A DNA stretch of 15,782 nt from CAYYEF01 sp964470825 (GCA_964470825.1 CAYYEF010000012.1:1-15782), one strand, 5' to 3'. Shown: positions 1 through 6,887, counted from the first letter of the stretch. The notes: generated by a model from the sequence alone, not told the origin. Translations and numbers: made by a program.

Positions 1-1356
1 GAAATTTCTCTAACTTCTGGAACTTCAGAAGCTAGACTTTTAAATTGGAGTATTGCAATAGATGGTTTTAAAGAAAAACCTATATTGGGTTGGGGAATGG
101 GAAATTATTCTTATGTCTTTGATAAGTATTACAAACCAGAAATGTATGGAAACGAAACATGGTTTGATCATGTTCATAACACTGTTTTGGACTGGCTTAT
201 TGCAGGAGGTTTGGTTGGTCTATTATTATATATATCTATCTTTGCATTTTTACTTTGGGCAATATGGAAAAATAAAAATTATTCTAGTGTTGAAAAAAAT
301 ATTTTTATTGGACTAGTGGTGGCATATTTTACTCAAAATCTTTTTGTTTTTGATAACCAGGTTAGTTACATATACTTCTTTATTATTCTTGCAATCTTTC
401 ATTCACAAAATAATAAAGAAATTAATATTTTCAAAAATAAACTCAATCATAATTTTGTCTATGCAACTAGTATTTTGTTATGGTTTCTATTGCCAGTAAC
501 AATTTATTTTGTAAATGCTCCAGCATATTTTGCAAGTGCTAATACAATAACATCTCTTAGGGAATTAGCTTCTTTAAATCAAGTTCCTTCATCTTCATCT
601 AAATCTTTTGTTAATAAAATTATTAACAGAATAAAAGAAACTTCAAAGATTAATTCTTTTGCTACTTTTGAAATAAGAACAAAAGGAATTATGGAACCTG
701 CTTTTACTTTAGTTCAATTGCCTGAAAATTATTTATCTCAATCAGAAAAACAAGATTACCTACAATTTGCTTTTAATGAAATGACAAAAGAAATAAATAT
801 AAATCAAAATGATGCAAAGACAGCTTATATATTAGGTATATATTTAGGTAATTTTGGAGATCATAAGAATGCAAATAATTTTCTTAAGAGAGCTGTCGAT
901 CTTTCTCCTAACAAACAAGTTTTGCAAATAGCATTGGCATTTAACTATTTTAATCTTGGTCAGAAAGAAAAAGCTATAGAAGTTGCTAAAAATGCTTATG
1001 AGTTAGCAGAAGGTGACACAGAGAAAAAACCAAAATATGATTTACTTTGGGTTGATTATATGAGATTAGTCGCTATGGCTAATCCAGAACTTTCTAAAAA
1101 ATTAATCAATGAAGAAATTTCAGAGGGCCGTTCTTATAGAGTAGAAGCTTTATTAAAAAAGGGTATTGAATTAAATTCAGAAAATTACCAGAGTTATGTT
1201 TCTTTATCTGCATTTTATTATAATCAAGGTGATAAAGAGAAAAGTGTAGATATTCTAAAAGATGCAAAAGTTAAATTTCCTAAATTAGAAAAAGAAATTT
1301 TAAAATTAATTTCTGATATTGAATCAGGAAAAAATGTTTTAGGTAATAAATATTAA
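1..1356 (+). CDS. O-antigen ligase-like membrane protein with C-terminal TPR repeats (5' end outside window)
   Basis: The frame is open from base 1 with no start codon needed, so the gene begins upstream; 451 residues are visible. The first about 65 residues match the Wzy_C/O-antigen ligase signature: an Arg and Trp, then PILGWGMGNY, then a WFDHVHNTVLDWLIAGGLVGL segment with the conserved His-Asn. At least three further hydrophobic membrane segments follow, up to about residue 180. The C-terminal half (about 260-440) is helical with two or three TPR-like units (GNFGDHKNANNFLKRAVDLSP; YNQGDKEKSVDILKDAK). Members of the family polymerise or ligate polysaccharide, or glycosylate pilins (PglL/PilO type), on the outer face of the membrane. 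The pilin cluster about 5.5 kb downstream makes a pilin-modifying role possible, but the sequence does not show which substrate is used. An ATG at 85 is internal, not the true start. Confidence 0.82.
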   Translation, partial: EISLTSGTSEARLLNWSIAIDGFKEKPILGWGMGNYSYVFDKYYKPEMYGNETWFDHVHNTVLDWLIAGGLVGLLLYISIFAFLLWAIWKNKNYSSVEKNIFIGLVVAYFTQNLFVFDNQVSYIYFFIILAIFHSQNNKEINIFKNKLNHNFVYATSILLWFLLPVTIYFVNAPAYFASANTITSLRELASLNQVPSSSSKSFVNKIINRIKETSKINSFATFEIRTKGIMEPAFTLVQLPENYLSQSEKQDYLQFAFNEMTKEININQNDAKTAYILGIYLGNFGDHKNANNFLKRAVDLSPNKQVLQIALAFNYFNLGQKEKAIEVAKNAYELAEGDTEKKPKYDLLWVDYMRLVAMANPELSKKLINEEISEGRSYRVEALLKKGIELNSENYQSYVSLSAFYYNQGDKEKSVDILKDAKVKFPKLEKEILKLISDIESGKNVLGNKY

Positions 1357-1366
1357 AACTCCATAC

Positions 1367-1394
1367 TTGCAAAATATTTTATTTGTGCTATATT
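1367..1394 (+). promoter_or_regulatory. Promoter of the first small RNA
   Basis: A -35-like TTGCAA (1367-1372) lies 16 bases before an extended -10, TGC-TATATT (1386-1394). The predicted start is at about 1401. It begins 10 bases after the stop codon of the upstream gene, and no open frame follows it, so it seems to serve a noncoding transcript. Confidence 0.55.
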
Positions 1395-1400
1395 AATGAA

Positions 1401-1467
1401 GTGAGTGCGGGCGAAAGCCCAAACGAACGAATGTCTGCGAAAAATCCGCTTCGGCGGATTTTTCGTT
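1401..1467 (+). ncRNA. Candidate small RNA 1: GAAA-capped hairpin plus UUCG-capped terminator
   Basis: A transcript starting at about 1401 would be roughly 65 nt. It has a 5' single-stranded GTGAGTGC, a 4-bp GGGC/GCCC hairpin closed by a GNRA-type GAAA loop (1409-1420), a linker CCAAACGAACGAATG (part of it overlapping the stem), and a 12-bp perfect stem with a TTCG loop (1438-1465) followed by TTTAT. It has no plausible coding frame and lies just downstream of a good extended -10 promoter. Two 9-nt segments (1401-1409 and 1419-1427) are exact reverse complements of the loop region of the second RNA (1624-1632 and 1640-1648). I do not recognise a known RNA family. An alternative is that only the terminator is functional, ending the gene upstream. 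Confidence 0.5.
1438..1465 (+). terminator. Rho-independent terminator with UUCG tetraloop
   Basis: A perfect 12-bp stem (1438-1449 with 1454-1465) is closed by the very stable C(TTCG)G loop; its A-rich 5' arm and T-rich 3' arm supply the U-tract. It ends the candidate small RNA and any read-through from the gene ending at 1356. The stem is symmetrical enough to work on both strands. Confidence 0.8.
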
Positions 1468-1552
1468 TATATGTATATAAAAGAACTTTAAAATAATATT
1501 TTCTAAAATTTTAATAAAATAATATAAACAATTTGTTCATATGAAATACCGC

Positions 1553-1582
1553 TTGTTTATAAATATAATATTTTGTTATACT
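1553..1582 (+). promoter_or_regulatory. Promoter of the second small RNA
   Basis: TTGTTT (1553-1558) is 18 bases upstream of TATACT (1577-1582), which is preceded by TGT as an extended -10 (1574-1576). The predicted start is near 1589, about 11 bases before the long hairpin. Confidence 0.5.
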
Positions 1583-1588
1583 TTATAT

Positions 1589-1691
1589 GTTTTAAAGATA
1601 TCCGCTTTAGAACGGTCGGCAATCGCACTCACATAGATATTCGTTTGGAGCTCGCGCTTGCTGACCGTTGTGAAGCGGATTTTTATTTTTT
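1589..1691 (+). ncRNA. Candidate small RNA 2: long imperfect hairpin ending in a T-tract
   Basis: Bases 1600-1680 fold into one extended stem. The outer helix pairs ATCCGCTT (1600-1607) with AAGCGGAT (1673-1680), continued by a T-G and an A-T pair. After a G-G mismatch a 12-bp helix joins 1611-1622 to 1658-1669 (AACGGTCGGCAA with TTGCTGACCGTT, one G-U). After a T-C mismatch, CGC/GCG (1624-1626/1654-1656) closes a loop of about 27 nt. A T-tract (1680-1691, one A) follows directly, so the molecule ends like an intrinsic terminator on the plus strand; the minus strand has no T-tract. No coding frame fits. The GC content is well above that of the flanks. The length (about 100 nt) and shape recall antisense regulators such as plasmid RNAI, but that is analogy only. 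Confidence 0.55.
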
Positions 1692-1810
1692 CAAAAATAA
1701 TTTTAATTATTTAAATCATATAAAATATTTTTTTATTTTTTAAAAATTATTTATTTGAATTTTTTTAATAAAAAATAATTAATATAAAAATTAAAAAAAT
1801 AAATTTATTT
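1692..1810. other. Extremely AT-rich spacer with a degenerate repeat copy
   Basis: This stretch is almost only A and T, with runs of both. At 1689-1704 it starts with a 16-base match (TTTCAAAAATAATTTT) to the first part of the 40-bp unit repeated at 1811-1917. I see no gene. It could act as a DNA-unwinding region next to the DnaA boxes, or simply be curved promoter-distal DNA. Confidence 0.4.
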
Positions 1811-1837
1811 TTTCAAAAATAATTTTTTTTAAAAAAG

Positions 1838-1846
1838 TTATCCACA
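1838..1846 (+). promoter_or_regulatory. DnaA box 1
   Basis: TTATCCACA is a perfect match to the consensus DnaA-binding 9-mer (as in E. coli R1), embedded in A/T-only flanks in the first repeat unit. Confidence 0.6.
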
Positions 1847-1877
1847 TTTTTTTCAAAAATAATTTTTTTTAAAAAAG

Positions 1878-1886
1878 TTATCCACA
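1878..1886 (+). promoter_or_regulatory. DnaA box 2
   Basis: A second perfect TTATCCACA in the same orientation, exactly 40 bp after the first. In the third, degenerate unit the corresponding place holds TGTGCGATAA (1921-1930), which is the reverse-strand box TGTGGATAA with one substitution-like insertion; I treat that one only as a possible relic. Confidence 0.6.
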
Positions 1887-1922
1887 TTTTTTTTCAAAAA
1901 TAATTTTTTTTAAAAAAATTTG

Positions 1923-1931
1923 TGCGATAAT
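1923..1931 (+). promoter_or_regulatory. Extended -10 element of the histone-like gene
   Basis: TGC-GATAAT (1923-1931) fits an extended -10; the -35 position is within a T run and is weak. The start would be near 1938, giving a leader of about 49 nt. DnaA bound at 1838-1886 would sit 35-90 bp upstream, where it could influence this promoter. Confidence 0.35.
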
Positions 1932-1986
1932 TTATTCAGTGACGGATGTGATGGTCGAGATTATTAAAAATTAATTTTTTAAAAAC

Positions 1987-2100
1987 ATGCCAGCAAAAAA
2001 GAAAGCAAAGAAAGCTGCTCCAAAGAAAAAAGTTGCAAAGAAAGTTGCAAAGAAAGCAGCTCCAAAAAAGAAAGCTAAAAAAGCTACAAAGAAAAAATAA
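1987..2100 (+). CDS. Histone H1-like Lys/Ala/Pro-rich basic peptide (37 aa)
   Basis: ATG at 1987 opens a 37-residue frame ending in TAA at 2098-2100; an in-frame TAA at 1972-1974 rules out a longer N-terminus. The protein is almost entirely Lys, Ala, Pro, Val and Thr: two AAPKKK units and KKxAKK-type repeats, with no acidic, aromatic or cysteine residue. This is the composition of the C-terminal tail of eukaryotic H1 and of bacterial Hc1/HctB or HU tail extensions, which bind DNA non-specifically. A role in nucleoid compaction or in binding RNA is inferred from composition alone. The gene has an extended -10 upstream, no Shine-Dalgarno sequence, and a strong terminator 11 bases after the stop, so it is a monocistronic unit. 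That arrangement argues that it is a real gene despite low complexity. A minus-strand frame over the same bases is a low-complexity shadow. Confidence 0.75.
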   Translation: MPAKKKAKKAAPKKKVAKKVAKKAAPKKKAKKATKKK

Positions 2101-2111
2101 ATTTTTCAAGA

Positions 2112-2152
2112 AAAAACTTCTCAAATTCGACAATGAGAAGTTTTTCTTTTTT
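2112..2152 (+). terminator. Rho-independent terminator after the histone-like gene
   Basis: A perfect 12-bp stem pairs 2112-2123 with 2134-2145 (core ACTTCTCA/TGAGAAGT) around a 10-nt loop, and the T-rich tract continues to 2152. It separates the small basic gene from secA. Confidence 0.85.
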
Positions 2153-2193
2153 ATAGAAAAAAAAAGTCGTTTATGATAGTATTCCATTTACTT

Positions 2194-4701
2194 ATGTCAA
2201 TATTAGATTTTATATTTGGGAATGAAAACGCTAAGAAATTAAAGCCTTATTATGAATTATTAAAGAAAGTTAATGAATTTTCTGATCCTGTAAAAGCTCT
2301 CTCTGATGAAGAGCTAAAAAATAAAACTTTGTATTTTAAAACTGAATTACAGAATGGAAAAACTTTGGATGATATTTTACCAGAGGCTTTTGCAGTTGTT
2401 CGTGAGGCTGCAGACAGAACTCTTGGAGAGAGACCATACGATGTTCAAATTATCGGAGGAATGGTTATTCATAAAAATAATATTGCTGAAATGAGGACTG
2501 GAGAAGGTAAAACTTTGGTTGCCACTCTTCCAACTTATTTAAATGCTTTAGTAGGTAAAGGAGTTCATGTTGTTACTGTAAATGATTATCTTGCAAGACG
2601 TGATGCGGTATGGATGGGACAAATTTATTCTTTTCTTGGACTTAGTGTTGGTATTATAAATCAAAATGCTTCTTATATTTATGATCCTAATCACAAAGAA
2701 CAAGATAGTGAAAGAGATGAATCCGGAAGTTATCATGTTGTTCATGAATTTTTAAGACCTTCTTCTCGAAAAGAATCATATGAAGCTGATATTACATATG
2801 GAACAAATAGTGAGTTTGGTTTTGATTATTTGCGCGATAATATTGAATATGAAGTTTCTCGTTTAAGACAAAGAAAGCCTTATTATGCAATTATCGATGA
2901 GATTGACTCCATTTTAATTGATGAGGCACGAACTCCGCTTATTATATCTGCTCCTTCAACTGATGCTGAAAATTTATATCAAGTTTTTGCTGGGATAGCT
3001 TCTAATCTTGAAATAAATAAAGATTATATAGTAGACGAAAAATTTAAATCTATTCGCTTAACTGATGAAGGTATTACTAAAGCCGAAAAAGCTTTGGGTG
3101 TTGAAAATATTTATACAGAAAAAGGGATAAAGTATGTCCATCATTTAGAAACTGCTGTTAGGGCAAAAGCACTTTTTAATAAAGATAAGGAGTATGTAGT
3201 TAAAGAAGGACAAATTGTTATTGTTGATGAATTTACTGGAAGACTTCAACCCTCTCGTCGTTGGTCAGGAGGTCTTCATCAGGCTGTAGAAGCAAAAGAA
3301 GGTTTAAAGGTTCAGCAAGAATCTAGGACGTATGCCTCTGTTTCGTATCAAAATTATTTTAAAATGTACGAAAGACTTTCTGGTATGACAGGAACAGCAG
3401 AAACAAGTAGTGAAGAATTTTATAAAGTATATAAACTAGACACTGTCGTTATTCCTACCAATAAAGGTATTCAAAGAATAGATCAACAGGATTTAATTTT
3501 TCAAACTGAAAAAGGAAAATTCAAAGCTATTACTAAAAAAATAAAAGAATTAAATCAAAAAGGTCAACCTGTTTTAATAGGTACTGTTTCTATTGAAAAA
3601 AACGAATTACTTTCTGAATTTCTTAAAAAAGAAAATATTGAACATAGTATTTTAAATGCTAAAAATCACGAACAAGAAGCTGAGATTATTGCGCGTGCTG
3701 GAAAAAAAGGAATGGTTACAATTGCTACAAACATGGCTGGTCGTGGGGTTGATATTAAGCTAGGTGGTGTACCTTTTGATGCAGAAAAATATGATGAAGT
3801 AAAAAATGCAGGGGGTTTGTATGTTCTTGGAACTGAGAGACATGAAGCCCGTCGAATTGATAATCAGCTAAGAGGTCGCTCTGGTCGTCAAGGAGATCCA
3901 GGAGAAACTCAATTCTTTGTTTCTTTAGAGGACAGTCTTATGAGAATTTTTGCTACAGATACTATTAAAAATATGATGGGACGTTTTGGTATTCCAGAAG
4001 ATGAGCCTATCCAAAATGGTTTAATTTCAAAATCTATTGAAACTGCCCAAAACAAAATAGAAGGGTTTAATTTTGATTCCAGAAAGCACTTACTTGAATA
4101 TGATAATGTGCTTAATACGCAACGTGTTTCTATTTATAATCGCCGCAAAAAAGTTTTGGAAGGAAATAGAGAGTCTATTAATGAAGAGATTCAGAAGATT
4201 GTTAGTGTTGGCGGCGAAGAAATAAAAAAGATTATTGATGAAAAGAATACCTTAATGGGAGAAGTTGAATTCTACGAGATTATGAGAAGAATGATCTTAC
4301 AAACAATAGATAATTTCTGGGTCGATCATCTTGAGACAATGGATCATATTCGATCAAGCGTAAGCCTGAGAGCTTATGGTCAAAGAGATCCTTTGGTAGA
4401 ATATAAAAAAGAGGGTCTTATTCTATTTAGAAATTTAGAAGCTTCAATTATTAATCAGATAATTACAATCTTGCCAAATATTGGACAGGGTGCTTTTGAA
4501 AAAGAAGAAGAAAAAATGAAAGAGGTTGTTAAAAACATAAAAGTTTTAACTAACAACAATGAGTCTGGCAATATTTCGTCTCAAGAAGAAAAAGTCGGAC
4601 GTAATGAAAGGGTTATAGTGGTAAAAGATGGTCAAGAATTAGAAATAAAATATAAAAAAGTAGATCAATATCTTGCTGAAGGTTGGAAATTGAAAAACTA
4701 A
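2194..4701 (+). CDS. secA: Preprotein translocase ATPase SecA
   Basis: SecA is the cytosolic ATPase motor that pushes unfolded preproteins through SecYEG. With the start at 2194 (MSILDFIFG, a typical SecA N-terminus) the protein has 835 residues. An upstream ATG at 2173 would add seven residues, but overlaps a possible -10 (TATGAT, 2172-2177). Walker A GEGKT begins near residue 103; Walker B DEIDSILIDEARTPL near 235; the helicase-like second ATPase domain shows TNMAGRGVDIKLGG and RRIDNQLRGRSGRQGDPG. An extra segment at about residues 157-195 (PNHKEQDSERDESGSYHVVHEFLRP) precedes DITYGTNSEFGFDYLRDN; I associate this insertion with Parcubacteria-like SecA. The C-terminus ends in a short LEIKYKKVDQYLAEGWKLKN and has no zinc-binding Cys motif, so SecB-type interaction is unlikely. 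The next gene starts 26 bases downstream. Confidence 0.97.
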   Translation: MSILDFIFGNENAKKLKPYYELLKKVNEFSDPVKALSDEELKNKTLYFKTELQNGKTLDDILPEAFAVVREAADRTLGERPYDVQIIGGMVIHKNNIAEMRTGEGKTLVATLPTYLNALVGKGVHVVTVNDYLARRDAVWMGQIYSFLGLSVGIINQNASYIYDPNHKEQDSERDESGSYHVVHEFLRPSSRKESYEADITYGTNSEFGFDYLRDNIEYEVSRLRQRKPYYAIIDEIDSILIDEARTPLIISAPSTDAENLYQVFAGIASNLEINKDYIVDEKFKSIRLTDEGITKAEKALGVENIYTEKGIKYVHHLETAVRAKALFNKDKEYVVKEGQIVIVDEFTGRLQPSRRWSGGLHQAVEAKEGLKVQQESRTYASVSYQNYFKMYERLSGMTGTAETSSEEFYKVYKLDTVVIPTNKGIQRIDQQDLIFQTEKGKFKAITKKIKELNQKGQPVLIGTVSIEKNELLSEFLKKENIEHSILNAKNHEQEAEIIARAGKKGMVTIATNMAGRGVDIKLGGVPFDAEKYDEVKNAGGLYVLGTERHEARRIDNQLRGRSGRQGDPGETQFFVSLEDSLMRIFATDTIKNMMGRFGIPEDEPIQNGLISKSIETAQNKIEGFNFDSRKHLLEYDNVLNTQRVSIYNRRKKVLEGNRESINEEIQKIVSVGGEEIKKIIDEKNTLMGEVEFYEIMRRMILQTIDNFWVDHLETMDHIRSSVSLRAYGQRDPLVEYKKEGLILFRNLEASIINQIITILPNIGQGAFEKEEEKMKEVVKNIKVLTNNNESGNISSQEEKVGRNERVIVVKDGQELEIKYKKVDQYLAEGWKLKN

Positions 4702-4727
4702 TATTTTTAGTGTAATCTAATATCATA

Positions 4728-5876
4728 ATGAAAAAGCTTACAAAAACACTTCCAATAAGTATTTTTGTATTATTCTTAATACCTACCTTTGTTTTTGGAG
4801 CGATATTTACAAACGCAAATGAATTAAAAATAGAAGAAGATAAAACATACCAAGATAATTCTTATTTTTTAACAGCAAAATCAAATATTTCTGGAGTTTT
4901 TGAAAAAGATCTCTTTATTGTTTCGGGAGAATCAAATTTCACAGGGCATGTAAAAGGGGATTTATTTGTTATTGGGGGTAAGGTTGATTTATCAGGAAAA
5001 GTAGATGGCGATGTTAGAGTTATTGGTGGCGAGGTTTTTGTTAATGGTGATCTAGAAAATGATTTAGTGGTTATTGGGGGTAAGGTTCAAATACAACCAA
5101 CCTCTCAAATTAAAGGCCAGGCCTTATTCGTAGGAGGAGAGACTTTTCTATATTCATCAATAATAAATCCGATAAAAATCATATCAGCAAAAACACTTAT
5201 TAACAGTGAAATAAATTCTGATATAGAAATTACTACTCAAAAATTAATTTTCGGTAATAGTGCAAAAATAAATAATGGTATTACCTACTACGCTCCTAAA
5301 AGAGCAATTGAAGAAAACGGATCTTCTGTGACTGGTCAGGTTAATTTTAATCAAATAACACCCTTAAAAGATATTAGTTTTGTAAAAAGAGCAATAATAA
5401 ATTTTGTTAGTTTCTGGCTTATTTTAAAATTTGTTACTACTTTATTGATAGCATTTATTTTTGCTTACATATTTAGAATTTTCACAAAAAAAGTTACAGA
5501 TCTTTCTCTTGATTCTTTTGGAAAAAGCCTACTTTACGGAATATTAATTATAATACTAATACCTTTAATAATCGCACTCTTAATAGTTAGCTTAATTGCT
5601 TTTCCGATAGCTATTTTAATTGGTTTAATTTTTATTTCTCTTCTAATAATTATTCCTGCAATTTCTGGTATTGTGGCAGGTGCTTTAATTAGAAAAATTT
5701 TTTCTAAAAAGGATAACTATATTATTGATTTTTCAACAGTGGCTATTGGGGTTGTTGCCTTAACTTTTGTAAGTTTTGTTCCTTATATAGGCGATATTAC
5801 AAAATTATTATTAAATTTAGTGGCAATTGGTGCTGTAGGACGTCATGTTTATGGTCTTATTTTTAAAATTAATTAA
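4728..5876 (+). CDS. Bactofilin-like polymer-forming membrane protein
   Basis: The 382-residue product begins with a signal peptide (MKKLTKTLP, then about 15 hydrophobic residues ending VFGA). Residues about 45-140 are a run of short beta repeats with regular Gly/Asp/Val spacing (DLFVIGGKVDLSGKVDGDVRVIGGEVFVNGDLENDLVVIGGKVQI), as in the bactofilin/polymer-forming cytoskeletal right-handed beta-helix. From about residue 220 onward come four or so hydrophobic segments, including one long stretch at about 265-315. With a signal peptide the beta-helix would be outside the membrane, unlike cytosolic bactofilins. Bactofilins polymerise into scaffolds; an envelope-scaffold role here is inference. 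An 18-bp DNA repeat (4968-4985 and 5070-5087) encodes two of the beta strands. The gene follows secA by 26 bases and ends 3 bases before the next gene, so the three are probably co-transcribed. Confidence 0.75.
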   Translation: MKKLTKTLPISIFVLFLIPTFVFGAIFTNANELKIEEDKTYQDNSYFLTAKSNISGVFEKDLFIVSGESNFTGHVKGDLFVIGGKVDLSGKVDGDVRVIGGEVFVNGDLENDLVVIGGKVQIQPTSQIKGQALFVGGETFLYSSIINPIKIISAKTLINSEINSDIEITTQKLIFGNSAKINNGITYYAPKRAIEENGSSVTGQVNFNQITPLKDISFVKRAIINFVSFWLILKFVTTLLIAFIFAYIFRIFTKKVTDLSLDSFGKSLLYGILIIILIPLIIALLIVSLIAFPIAILIGLIFISLLIIIPAISGIVAGALIRKIFSKKDNYIIDFSTVAIGVVALTFVSFVPYIGDITKLLLNLVAIGAVGRHVYGLIFKIN

Positions 5877-5879
5877 ATA

Positions 5880-6836
5880 ATGTTCTTTTTAAAAAAAAAT
5901 AAAATATTAACACACGACGGAAAATTTCACGCAGACGATGTTTTTGCTGTAGCGGTACTTGATATTTTATTTAATGGTAAAATTAAAATAACTCGTAGTC
6001 GTGATCCTAAAATTATTGAAAAATTTTTAGATGAAAAAAATATTATAGTTGATAATGGTAGAGATTATGATCCTGAGAAAAATATCTTTGATCATCACCA
6101 AGAAGGTGGGGCGGGATATAGAGAAAGTGGAGTGCCATATGCAGGTTTTGGTTTAATCTGGAAACATTTTGGTCTAGAAGTATGTTTAAAAGAAATTAAA
6201 AAATATAAAACAGAAAATAAAATAAATTTAGAAGAAGCTTCACATTATGTTTGGCAACAATTAGACAAAAGTATTGTTTCAAATATAGACGCTACAGATA
6301 CTGGTTATACAGATTACTACTCAGAAAAAACCGGAGATAGTGCTTTGGTACCAGATAAAATAATAGGAAGCTTTGTTCCTGATTGGCAGGAAGATTATCG
6401 AAATGCAGATAAAATTTTTAGAAAACTTTCAAAATTAGCAAAAATTTTTATACAGAGAGAAATTAAGATTGTTTATGATCGGTTTTTAGCTAAAAATATA
6501 GTTGAACAAATATATCAAAATTCCAAAGATAAAAGGATTATTATTTTAAATTCTGGTTATCCTTGGAAGGAAATTCTTATCGAAAAACCAGAACCATTTT
6601 TTGTGATTTTTCCAACAATTAATAATGACGGTTTTATGGTTCAGGCAGTTCCTGCTAAAAAAGATTCACAGGAGATTAGAAAAAAGTTTCCGGAAAATTG
6701 GAGAGGAAAAGCAGGAGTTGATTTAGAAAATGTTACTAATGTTAAGGGTACGAAATTTTGCCATAATGCTGGTTTCCTTGCTGTGACTAGTGATCTTGAG
6801 GGAGCTATTCAATTAGCTCAAGCAGCTGTTTTATAA
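5880..6836 (+). CDS. MYG1/UPF0160 family DHH-type metal-dependent hydrolase
   Basis: The 318-residue protein shows the MYG1 family landmarks in order: THDGKFHADDVFA (residues 11-23), TRSRDP (38-43), VDNGRDYDP followed by DHH (D71-H72-H73), GxxYAGFGLIWKHFG, SNIDATDTGY (about 135), and near the end FCHNAGFLAVTSDLEGAIQLA. The family is related to DHH phosphoesterases, with metal ligands in the HxD and DHH motifs; the eukaryotic member MYG1 has been described as a 3'-5' RNA exonuclease. The substrate in bacteria is not established. Length fits the family (about 300-350). The gene starts 3 bases after the preceding stop, without a Shine-Dalgarno sequence, indicating translation within one operon with secA and the bactofilin-like gene. 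Confidence 0.9.
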   Translation: MFFLKKNKILTHDGKFHADDVFAVAVLDILFNGKIKITRSRDPKIIEKFLDEKNIIVDNGRDYDPEKNIFDHHQEGGAGYRESGVPYAGFGLIWKHFGLEVCLKEIKKYKTENKINLEEASHYVWQQLDKSIVSNIDATDTGYTDYYSEKTGDSALVPDKIIGSFVPDWQEDYRNADKIFRKLSKLAKIFIQREIKIVYDRFLAKNIVEQIYQNSKDKRIIILNSGYPWKEILIEKPEPFFVIFPTINNDGFMVQAVPAKKDSQEIRKKFPENWRGKAGVDLENVTNVKGTKFCHNAGFLAVTSDLEGAIQLAQAAVL

Positions 6837-6852
6837 TTATGTGGAAAAGCCA

Positions 6853-6887
6853 TTGCGCTTTAATGAGATTAAAAGATATAATATAAT
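6853..6887 (+). promoter_or_regulatory. Pilin promoter with overlapping -10 elements
   Basis: TTGCGC (6853-6858) is followed after 18 bases by TATAAT (6877-6882), which overlaps by one base a second perfect TATAAT (6882-6887). The leader then contains a weak AAGC/GCTT hairpin (6891-6906) and a 12-bp perfect palindrome TTAAACGTTTAA (6910-6921), a possible operator. The strength fits an abundant structural pilin. Confidence 0.65.

Larger units (their letters stand above)
1811..1917. repeat. 40-bp exact tandem repeat with DnaA boxes
   Basis: Positions 1811-1850 and 1851-1890 are identical 40-bp units; a third, partial unit (1892-1917) keeps the first 26 bases and then diverges. Each full unit is an AT block (TTTCAAAAATAA, T8, A6) followed by GTTATCCACATTTT. 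Spacing of 40 bp puts equivalent sites on nearly the same helical face (about four turns). The layout is like iterons or an origin with an AT-rich unwinding element. Confidence 0.9.

Noticed and set aside
62..316. Small plus-strand frame of 84 aa overlapping the first gene
   Set aside because: It is in a different frame from the clear O-antigen-ligase-like protein, which is open from base 1; its composition is that of a frameshifted shadow.
1811..1917. CRISPR array
   Set aside because: The repeats are direct, back-to-back and without unique spacers, only two and a half copies, and lack cas genes.
1951..1974. Seven-codon upstream frame (MVEIIKN) in the leader of the histone-like gene
   Set aside because: Too short to judge, no Shine-Dalgarno sequence, no sign of attenuator structure; could be chance.
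1936..2187. Minus-strand frame of 83 aa rich in Phe, Leu, Cys and Ser
   Set aside because: It is the antisense of the Lys/Ala-rich gene, the terminator and the start of secA; the composition is explained by the lysine codons on the other strand.
2173..2193. SecA start at the upstream ATG (2173)
   Set aside because: It adds MIVFHLL, not typical of the family, and overlaps a possible -10; the ATG at 2194 gives the normal N-terminus. Not excluded.
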